Shown: piece after piece, positions 1 to 4,956 of the stretch | Position numbering within the stretch: the first letter of the stretch is position 1 | Layout of the letters: each line of letters starts with the position of its first letter | Origin: Acetobacteraceae bacterium | GTDB lineage: Bacteria; Pseudomonadota; Alphaproteobacteria; Acetobacterales; Acetobacteraceae | Assembly: GCA_947475475.1 (NCBI GenBank) | Contig: CANJOG010000134.1 | Coordinates: forward strand, 1-6,051 | Length of the DNA stretch: 6,051 nucleotides | Direction of reading: 5' to 3' | Translations under genes and position numbers: made by a program | The notes under the pieces: model-generated | What the model saw: only the letters and a program-made list of their open reading frames with translations | What the model was told of the DNA's origin: nothing | Databases searched by the model: none

Positions 1-1
1 C

Positions 2-430
2 TTCGTCCATATGGAAGCGCCGCTCTACCTCAAGGGCCGCGCCCGCAAAGGGCCGACGCTGCGCGAAGCCATCCTCATGCATGCCGTCGCGCGTATCGTG
101 CTGCATACCCAGATCAGCAATATCCAGGTCTCCTGGGTCAAACTCGGCGAGGAAGGCGTGCGCGCCTGCCTGCGCGCCGGAGTGAATGATGTCGGCGGCA
201 CGCTGATGAATGAAAGTATTTCCCGCGCCGCCGGCACCCAGCACGGCCAGGAAATGCCGCCCGAACGGATGGAAGCCATGATCCGCTCCGCCGGCCGCAC
301 GCCGCTCCAGCGATCAACCCTCTATGGCACGCCGTCACAGGAACAGATCGCCCGCTCCTTCGACGCCCCCGAACTCAGCCCGCTTGTGCTTACCAAGCCC
401 CGCAAGCGCGGCGCCTCCCTTCCTACCTGA
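2..430 (+). CDS. fbiC: F0 synthase, CofH-type C-terminal part (5' truncated by window edge)
   Basis: This is the last 142 residues of the radical-SAM subunit or domain (CofH) that, with CofG, joins tyrosine to a diaminouracil intermediate to make F0, the deazaflavin core of F420. The visible part is the end of the barrel: FVHMEAPLYLKGRARKGPT at the start, then SNIQVSWVKLG (about residues 38-48), DVGGTLMNESISRAAGTQHG (about 60-79), and GRTPLQRSTLYG (about 97-108). These are characteristic CofH/FbiC blocks. The radical-SAM CxxxCxxC motif lies upstream, outside the window, so a separate cofH cannot be told from a fused CofG-CofH fbiC. The reading frame is open to the left edge, and the ATG at position 11 is internal. 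The last 20 or so residues (SPLVLTKPRKRGASLPT) are a basic tail outside the conserved domain. The gene is first in the visible part of the F420 operon, and npdG starts 31 nt later. Confidence 0.93.
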   Translation, partial: FVHMEAPLYLKGRARKGPTLREAILMHAVARIVLHTQISNIQVSWVKLGEEGVRACLRAGVNDVGGTLMNESISRAAGTQHGQEMPPERMEAMIRSAGRTPLQRSTLYGTPSQEQIARSFDAPELSPLVLTKPRKRGASLPT

Positions 431-461
431 ACCGCCCCTACTTAAATCGAAAGCCTCCGCC

Positions 462-1148
462 ATGACCGACACGCTCCCCACCATCGCCGTTCTCGGCGGC
501 ACTGGCGCTGAAGGCAGCGGCCTGGCCTTCCGTTGGGCCAATGCCGGCCATAAGGTCATCATCGGTGGCCGTGACGCCGCCAAAAGTGCGGCCGCCGCCG
601 CCGACCTCAATGCCCAGCTTGGCCGCGATGCCTTCACCGGCCTCGACAATGCCGCCGCCGCCCAGCAGGGCGAGATTATCGTTCTGACCGTGCCCTTCGC
701 GGTCCAGCAGGCCACCGCGCAATCGGTCGCCGCCCATCTCGAGGGCAAGATCCTGATCGACGTCACCGTCCCGCTGGTGCCGCCCAAGGTCAGCCGCGTG
801 CAGCTCCCCAATGGCGGCTCGGCGGTCGAAGCCCTGCAAAAGCTGCTCGGCGCCGGCGTGAAGGTGGTCTCCGCCTTCCAGAACGTCTCCGCCCATCACC
901 TGAAGGATCTCAGCCACCCGGTCGGCTGCGACGTGCTGGTCTGCGGCGACGATAACGACGCGGTGGAAACCGTGATCGGCCTGGCCAAGGAAATCGGCGC
1001 CCAGGCCTGGCATGCCGGCCCCTTGGCCAATTCGGTGGTCGCCGAGGGCCTCACCTCCGTGCTGATCGGCATCAACCGCCGCTACAAGACTCCGTCCGCC
1101 GGCATCATGCTGACCAATATCCCCGGTGGCGGCGCGTCCGGACATTAA
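462..1148 (+). CDS. npdG: F420-dependent NADP oxidoreductase (NADPH:F420 reductase)
   Basis: The 228-residue product matches the Fno/NpdG family, which transfers hydride between F420H2 and NADP+ and so links the F420 pool to NADP(H) in the cytoplasm. An N-terminal Rossmann fold is visible: IAVLGGTGAEGSGLA at residues 8-22, then GHKVIIGGRD at 29-38. In this loop Arg37 is the likely contact for the NADP 2'-phosphate. The position before it is Gly36, where many family members have Ser. Later family blocks are VSAFQNVSAHHLKDL, CDVLVCGDD and GPLANSVVAEGLTSVLIGINRRYK near the C-terminus. The length is typical. The ATG at 462 is chosen because the Rossmann motif begins a few residues later; upstream in-frame sequence belongs to the fbiC 3' end in another frame. 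A weak Shine-Dalgarno-like GAAAG lies at 449-453. Its place between F0 synthase and cofE supports an F420 role over an unrelated Rossmann oxidoreductase. Confidence 0.93.
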   Translation: MTDTLPTIAVLGGTGAEGSGLAFRWANAGHKVIIGGRDAAKSAAAAADLNAQLGRDAFTGLDNAAAAQQGEIIVLTVPFAVQQATAQSVAAHLEGKILIDVTVPLVPPKVSRVQLPNGGSAVEALQKLLGAGVKVVSAFQNVSAHHLKDLSHPVGCDVLVCGDDNDAVETVIGLAKEIGAQAWHAGPLANSVVAEGLTSVLIGINRRYKTPSAGIMLTNIPGGGASGH

Positions 1149-1152
1149 CTCC

Positions 1153-1917
1153 GTGGCCTCTCCCGCGTCTCTGAGCCTCCTGGCGCCGACCGGTTTCCCG
1201 CTGGTCACGCCAGGCGACGATCTGCCTGCCGCCATCCTTGCCAGCCTCGCCGCAAATGGCATCGCGCCGCAAAACGGCGATGTGCTGGTGCTGGCCCAGA
1301 AGATCGTCTCCAAGGCGGAGGGCCGCATCGTCGCACTGTCCGACGTCACCCCCTCGCCGCGCGCCGTGGAACTCGCCGATCTGGTCCGCAAGGATGCCCG
1401 CCTCGTCGAGCTGATCCTGGCGGACTCCACCGAGGTGCTGCGCGCCAAGCCGGACGTGCTGATCGTCACCCACCGGCTCGGCCATGTCTGCGCCAATGCG
1501 GGGATCGACCAGAGCAATGTCGGCGGCGAGGACATGGCCCTGCTGCTGCCGCTCGACCCGGATGCCACCTGCACCGCCATCCGCACCGCCATCCGCGCCG
1601 CGACGGGTGCGGAGACCGCCGTGCTCATCATCGACAGTATCGGCCGCGCCTGGCGCACCGGCACAATGGGCCAGGCGATCGGGGTCTCGGGCATGGCCGG
1701 GCTGCTCGATCTGCGCCAGCGCCCGGACCTGTTCGGCCGGCCGCTGAAAACCAGCGAACTGGGCCTCGCCGATGAGGCCGCCGCAGCCGCCACGCTACTG
1801 ATGGGGCAAGCGTCGGAGGGAAGGCCGCTCGTCCTGCTGCGCGGCTTGCCCTATGCACAACGCGAAGGCAGTGTGGCCGAACTGATCCGGCCCCGTGCCA
1901 TGGATCTTTTCCGCTAA
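1153..1917 (+). CDS. cofE: Coenzyme F420-0:L-glutamate ligase, single-domain
   Basis: CofE uses GTP to add L-glutamate(s) to F420-0, giving F420 with a gamma-linked glutamate tail. Family blocks, numbered from the GTG at 1153, are VLVLAQKIVSKAEGR (44-58), VCANAGIDQSNVGGED (112-127), IIDSIGRAWRTGTMGQAIG (159-177), then DLFGRPLKTSELGLADE and LLMGQASEGRPLVLLRGL toward the C-terminus. The 254 residues make a lone CofE domain. The nitroreductase-like FMN domain at the C-terminus of mycobacterial FbiB is absent. The third block differs from the common SDTFGRPWR form: Asp161 and Gly-Arg-x-Trp are kept, but the Phe and Pro positions are Ile and Ala. Two GTG starts are possible. The one at 1153 follows the npdG stop by 4 nt and has GGA at 1140-1142. 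The one at 1126 would add 9 residues and overlap npdG by 23 nt. I prefer 1153 but am not certain. Confidence 0.92.
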   Translation: MASPASLSLLAPTGFPLVTPGDDLPAAILASLAANGIAPQNGDVLVLAQKIVSKAEGRIVALSDVTPSPRAVELADLVRKDARLVELILADSTEVLRAKPDVLIVTHRLGHVCANAGIDQSNVGGEDMALLLPLDPDATCTAIRTAIRAATGAETAVLIIDSIGRAWRTGTMGQAIGVSGMAGLLDLRQRPDLFGRPLKTSELGLADEAAAAATLLMGQASEGRPLVLLRGLPYAQREGSVAELIRPRAMDLFR

Positions 1918-1929
1918 CCTGCTGATCCA

Positions 1930-1937
1930 GCCGGAGA
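1930..1937 (+). promoter_or_regulatory. Ribosome binding site of cofD
   Basis: A GGAG core at 1933-1936 sits 8 nt before the ATG at 1945. It is among the better Shine-Dalgarno matches in the F420 operon and supports this start for cofD. Confidence 0.6.
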
Positions 1938-1944
1938 CCCGACT

Positions 1945-2880
1945 ATGTTCCTCGCCCTGGCCGGCGGCGTCGGCGGCGCCAAGCTTGCGTCCGGCCTGGC
2001 CAACGTGCTGCCTGCCGGCGAGCTCGTCATCGCGGTCAATACCGGCGATGATTTCGAGCATGTCGGCCTGCATGTCGCCCCCGACCTCGATTCCGTGATG
2101 TATGCGCTCGCCGGTCTGAACGACACGGTGCGCGGCTGGGGCCTGGCGGGTGAGAGCTGGCGCTTCCTCGACGCGCTCAAGCGCCTCGGCGGGGCGGACT
2201 GGTTCATGCTGGGCGACCAGGACCTCGCCACCCATGTCGAACGCAGCTGGCGCCTGCGCGGCGGCGCCACACTCTCCGCCGTCACAGCCCATTTCTGCGC
2301 AGCACTTCGTATCACCCAGACCATGGTGCCGATGAGCGACGATCCGGTGCGCACCATGGTCGATACCGATCTCGGCCTGCTGCCCTTTCAGGATTATTTC
2401 GTCCGCCACCGCTGCGCGCCCACACTCAAGGGCCTGCGCTTCGACGGCGTGGAGACGGCCCGCATCAGTGACGGCCTGCGCGCCGCCCTCGACAATCCGG
2501 CGCTGGAGGGGATCATCATCTGCCCCTCCAACCCGCTGCTCAGCATCCTGCCCATCCTCAGCCTGCCCGGTATGCGGGACGCGCTCACCGCCCGCCGCGT
2601 CCCCTGCGTCGCCGTCTCGCCGCTGATCGGCGGCAAGGCGGTCAAAGGCCCGGCGGCAAAGAACATGACCGAACTCGGCCTGCCCACCACACCCGACGGC
2701 ATCGCCGATTTCTACACCGGCCTGATCGACGGGCTGGTGATCGACCCCGAGGACGCGCCGCCCACCCGCGCTGGACTCGCCGTGGAATCCACCCCGACCC
2801 TGATGCGCGACGCCGATGACCGCGCCCGTCTCGCCCGCGCCACGCTCGCCTTCACCCGCAGCCTCGTCCGGCCCGCGTGA
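1945..2880 (+). CDS. cofD: 2-phospho-L-lactate transferase family (CofD/FbiA)
   Basis: CofD transfers the phospho-acid part of a GDP-activated donor to F0, giving F420-0 or dehydro-F420-0. The 311-residue protein is the usual family length and almost all hallmark blocks are present: LAGGVGGAKLASGL (5-18), the nucleotide-binding start; VNTGDDFEHVGLHVAPDLDS (31-50); GWGLAGESW (64-72); FMLGDQDLATHV (87-98); VPMSDDPVRT (128-137); IICPSNPLLSILPIL (from about 191); and SPLIGGKAVKGPAAK (225-239). The only change I notice in these blocks is Gln92, where GDRDLA or GDKDLA is common. The ATG at 1945 is supported by a Shine-Dalgarno site and by the GGVGG motif starting at residue 7. It begins 27 nt after cofE and its stop overlaps the cofC start (GTGA), so the two are probably translationally coupled. 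The sequence does not reveal whether the natural donor is lactyl-, enolpyruvyl- or glyceryl-based. Confidence 0.96.
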   Translation: MFLALAGGVGGAKLASGLANVLPAGELVIAVNTGDDFEHVGLHVAPDLDSVMYALAGLNDTVRGWGLAGESWRFLDALKRLGGADWFMLGDQDLATHVERSWRLRGGATLSAVTAHFCAALRITQTMVPMSDDPVRTMVDTDLGLLPFQDYFVRHRCAPTLKGLRFDGVETARISDGLRAALDNPALEGIIICPSNPLLSILPILSLPGMRDALTARRVPCVAVSPLIGGKAVKGPAAKNMTELGLPTTPDGIADFYTGLIDGLVIDPEDAPPTRAGLAVESTPTLMRDADDRARLARATLAFTRSLVRPA

Positions 2881-3500
2881 ACACCTGGCTGCTGCTGCCC
2901 GTCCGTGGCTTGAGCGAAGGCAAGACCCGTCTCGCCCGCGCGCTGGATGTGCCCACCCGCACCCGCCTGAACGAAGCCCTGTTCCGCCGCACCCTGGCGA
3001 TCGGCGCGGCGCTCTTCCCGCCCAGCCGCATCCTGGTGGTCAGCCGCGACACCGCCGTGCGGACCATTGCCACCGATCTCGGCTTTGCCACGCTGGAAGA
3101 ATCCGACGGCGCCGGGCTGAATGGCGCGCTCACCGAAGCCGCTGCCTTTGCACGCGATGCCGGCGCCGATGCCGTTCTATCGCTCGCCAGTGACCTGCCA
3201 CGCCTGACCACGGACGATCTCGCCGCCCTGCTGGATCTGCGCAGGTCGCATGGCGTTGCCATCGCGCCAGATGAGCCCAGCGAAGGCACCAATGCCCTAC
3301 TGCTCGCCCGGCCCGGCGTGATCGCCTATCGCTACGGCATCGGCAGTTTCGCCGCCCATACCGGCCTCGCCCGCGCGGCAGGGATCGAGCCCGCCATCCT
3401 GCACCGCCCGGGGCTTTCCTTCGACCTCGATACCGAAGCCGAGTTCGGCAGCCTCGGTGCTAGCGAGCTGGCGGCGCTTGGTATTGCAGCGCCTCGGTGA
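2877..3500 (+). CDS. cofC: Phospho-acid guanylyltransferase (CofC/FbiD)
   Basis: CofC/FbiD couples GTP to a small phospho-acid (2-phospho-L-lactate, phosphoenolpyruvate or 3-phospho-D-glycerate, depending on the lineage) to form the unstable donor used by CofD. The 207-residue protein has the nucleotidyltransferase-A fold pattern: LLLPVRGLSEGKTRLARAL (5-23), with Lys16 and Arg18 in the usual nucleotide-binding loop; ILVVSRD (52-58); LASDLPRL (103-110), with Asp106 a likely metal ligand; APDEPSEGTNALLL (130-143); YGIGSFAAH (153-161); and PGLSFDLDT (178-186) near the C-terminus. The GTG start lies inside the cofD stop (4-nt overlap), and the PVRG motif begins at residue 8, so this start is well supported. 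The 3' end overlaps the convergent SnoaL-like gene by 41 nt. Phospho-acid choice cannot be read confidently from the sequence. Confidence 0.94.
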   Translation: MNTWLLLPVRGLSEGKTRLARALDVPTRTRLNEALFRRTLAIGAALFPPSRILVVSRDTAVRTIATDLGFATLEESDGAGLNGALTEAAAFARDAGADAVLSLASDLPRLTTDDLAALLDLRRSHGVAIAPDEPSEGTNALLLARPGVIAYRYGIGSFAAHTGLARAAGIEPAILHRPGLSFDLDTEAEFGSLGASELAALGIAAPR

Positions 3501-3906
3501 CCTGGGTCCATTCGACGATCAATTCCCGGCGGCTGAACTTCCAGGCGCCATCGACGCGGCGGTAGCGATCCTGATAGCGGATCATCATTTCGTAATTGAT
3601 CATGTTCGTGCCCGCCGGCGCCTTGAAAATATGCCCGGCGCGGCAATAGGTCTCGCCCTCGGCGGTATCACCCGTCACCTCGACACGATGATTGAACACG
3701 GCGTGGAAGGTGCGGATATAACGCTGCTGCAACCAGCCCGGCACGGTGAGGATGCGCTCCATCCCCTCATAGGTCGCCGCCGTCGCCGCCAGAACGGCGT
3801 CCTGGGTGAAGATCGTCTCCAGCAAATCCGGCCGGTTGCGATCCATCGCCATGGCATAAGTCTCAGCCAAGCGGCGCATTTCCGCCCAATCCTGATGGTG
3901 GCTCAT
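3460..3906 (-). CDS. SnoaL-like / NTF2-fold protein
   Basis: The 148-residue protein resembles the SnoaL-like branch of the NTF2-like superfamily: cone-shaped single-domain proteins that include dehydratases, isomerases, cyclases and subunits of ring-hydroxylating enzymes. Family-style features are the N-terminal helix with LAETYAMAMD (13-22), the IFTQDAVL strand (32-39), YIRTFHAVFNHRVEVTGDTA in the middle, and the closing pattern YQDRYRRVDGAWKFSRRE, typical of this fold. Tyr17, Asp22, Asp36 and His68 are polar residues in places that often line the cavity; this is by analogy only. The ATG at 3906 is chosen over upstream starts because AGAGGAAA lies about 8 nt before it and the upstream extension overlaps the SDR gene with no domain match. 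It is 25 nt downstream of the SDR gene on the same strand, so co-transcription is likely. Its substrate is unknown. Confidence 0.85.
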   Translation of the reverse strand: MSHHQDWAEMRRLAETYAMAMDRNRPDLLETIFTQDAVLAATAATYEGMERILTVPGWLQQRYIRTFHAVFNHRVEVTGDTAEGETYCRAGHIFKAPAGTNMINYEMMIRYQDRYRRVDGAWKFSRRELIVEWTQVTEALQYQAPPAR

Positions 3907-3930
3907 TGGCGTTTCCTCTTTATTTTTTTG
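3883..3930 (+). terminator. Possible weak rho-independent terminator for + strand transcripts
   Basis: On the plus strand, CGCCCAAT (3883-3890) can pair with ATTGGCG (3905-3911), a 7-bp stem with one bulged C and a 14-nt loop. It is followed by a T-rich stretch ending in seven Ts at 3923-3929. It lies about 380 nt past cofC, antisense to the 5' end of the SnoaL-like gene. The stem is short and the loop long, and the T run is also simply the complement of the A-rich leader of the SnoaL-like gene, so this is tentative. Confidence 0.2.
3914..3921 (-). promoter_or_regulatory. Ribosome binding site of the SnoaL-like gene
   Basis: Reading the minus strand, AAAGAGGAAA lies in the 25-nt gap after the SDR stop, with the GAGG core 8 nt before the ATG at 3906. 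This decides the start, since longer upstream readings of the same frame would run into the SDR gene. Confidence 0.65.
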
Positions 3931-3931
3931 A

Positions 3932-4819
3932 CTATTTCTGTTGCGCGTGTGGCCGCTGCGTATAGCCATCCACCTCGATGATCGGCAGATGTGTGAACCC
4001 GCCTTGCACCATCCGCAGCCACGAACCGCTCGCCAGCACGCCGCCATCGATATGGATCGTCGTCCCGCTCACCCAGCCGGACAGGTTTTCGGACGCCAGA
4101 TACACCGCGGCGCCTGCGCAATCCCCCGGCTCGCCGAACCGGCCGATCGGAAACCAGGTTGCCAAATGCGCCCGGTTCTCCGGCGGCACTTTGGTGGTGC
4201 CCAGGATCTGCGCCGTATTGGTCGATTCCGGTGCGATCGCATTCACCCGAATACCGAATTGCCCAAGCTCCACCGCGAGGGATTGCGTAAACCCGGTAAT
4301 GCCCGCCTTGAACGCGCCATAGGCCACCAGCAGCGGAATGCCGCGAAACGCCTCGATGGTGGAGTTGTTGATGATGCTCGCCCCGCCAGCCTGACCATCC
4401 TGTGCGCCTTTTTTGAGCAGCGGGATCGCCAGCTTCGTAGTGGTGAACATATGCCGCAGATTGGCGCGATACAGCCCGTCCCATTCCGCCTCCGTGCTGT
4501 CCTCGAAGCTCTTCTTGCTGGCCAGGTGATCGCCGACATTATTGACCAGAACGTGAAGTTTTCCGAAGCGATGCTCGATCTCCGCCATCACGCGGCCCAT
4601 ATCGGCGGCATCCGCGGCATCGGCCTGGGCGACGATATGATCGGGGCCGAGGGAGGCGCGCAGATCGGCGACTTTCGCCGGATCGATGTCGGCGACGGCC
4701 ACGCGCATGCCAAGCTTCACATAGGTCTCGACAATGGAGCGCCCGATGCCGGCGCCCCCGCCCGTCACCAATGCCGCCTTGCCTTCAAGCCCCAGCAGTT
4801 CAGCCGCCGCGTTGCTCAT
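3932..4819 (-). CDS. Short-chain dehydrogenase/reductase (SDR, classical type)
   Basis: The 295-residue protein is a classical SDR, an NAD(P)-dependent oxidoreductase of alcohols or ketones. It shows the cofactor motif TGGGAGIG (19-26); acidic residue Asp44 after the second strand (VAVADID), which favours NAD(H) over NADP(H); NNVG (93-96) in place of the common NNAG; and the catalytic set Asn120, Ser153, Tyr167 and Lys171 (YGAFK). HIDGG near the C-terminus is the usual end of the fold. At 295 residues it is longer than the usual 250 or so, owing to an N-terminal leader, a KKGAQDGQAGG insert at about 136-146 before the Ser strand, and a C-terminal tail of some 30 residues. Two adjacent ATGs (4822 and 4819) follow GGGAGGAA. 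The second has the better 5-nt spacing and is used here. The product probably acts in the same pathway as the SnoaL-like protein encoded next. The substrate cannot be named. Confidence 0.93.
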   Translation of the reverse strand: MSNAAAELLGLEGKAALVTGGGAGIGRSIVETYVKLGMRVAVADIDPAKVADLRASLGPDHIVAQADAADAADMGRVMAEIEHRFGKLHVLVNNVGDHLASKKSFEDSTEAEWDGLYRANLRHMFTTTKLAIPLLKKGAQDGQAGGASIINNSTIEAFRGIPLLVAYGAFKAGITGFTQSLAVELGQFGIRVNAIAPESTNTAQILGTTKVPPENRAHLATWFPIGRFGEPGDCAGAAVYLASENLSGWVSGTTIHIDGGVLASGSWLRMVQGGFTHLPIIEVDGYTQRPHAQQK

Positions 4820-4846
4820 CATTTCCTCCCCGCTTTTTCTGAGCGC

Positions 4847-4876
4847 ATTTTGCGGGGGAAAACCCGCCGCGCACAA
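4847..4876 (-). promoter_or_regulatory. Possible promoter of the SDR/SnoaL-like unit
   Basis: On the minus strand, TTGTGC (4876-4871) and CAAAAT (4852-4847) are separated by 18 nt and would start transcription near 4840, about 20 nt before the SDR start. The match to the sigma70 -10 consensus is only moderate. A 5-bp hairpin (GCGGG/CCCGC, 4852-4867) lies in the spacer. Confidence 0.3.
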
Positions 4877-4903
4877 GCGCCCCCATCGGCTCCGGCGCCG
4901 ACA

Positions 4904-4932
4904 TTGCCCCGGACCGCCACCCTTGCTGTAAT
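4904..4932 (+). promoter_or_regulatory. Sigma70-like promoter of the FAH-family gene
   Basis: TTGCCC (4904-4909) and TGTAAT (4927-4932) are separated by exactly 17 nt, and a TG lies one base before the -10 (extended -10). Transcription would begin near 4939, giving a leader of under 20 nt that contains the Shine-Dalgarno site. This is a pattern match, not a measured start. Confidence 0.5.
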
Positions 4933-4943
4933 GCGGGCGTATC

Positions 4944-4949
4944 GGAGGA
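4944..4949 (+). promoter_or_regulatory. Ribosome binding site of the FAH-family gene
   Basis: GGAGGA lies 8 nt (counted from GGAGG) before the ATG at 4957. It is the strongest plus-strand Shine-Dalgarno site in the window and fixes the start of the gene. Confidence 0.8.
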
Positions 4950-4956
4950 ACATCAG

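Noticed and set aside
438..1793. A 451-codon open frame on the minus strand, antisense to npdG and cofE
   Set aside because: It lies opposite two clearly conserved genes, has low-complexity Ala/Arg/Gly-rich composition and no recognisable domain. Such antisense frames are expected in GC-rich DNA.
4852..4867. GCGGG/CCCGC hairpin in the SDR-FAH gap as a terminator or riboswitch
   Set aside because: Five base pairs with a 6-nt loop are easily found by chance in GC-rich DNA, and there is no suitable T-tract in either direction.
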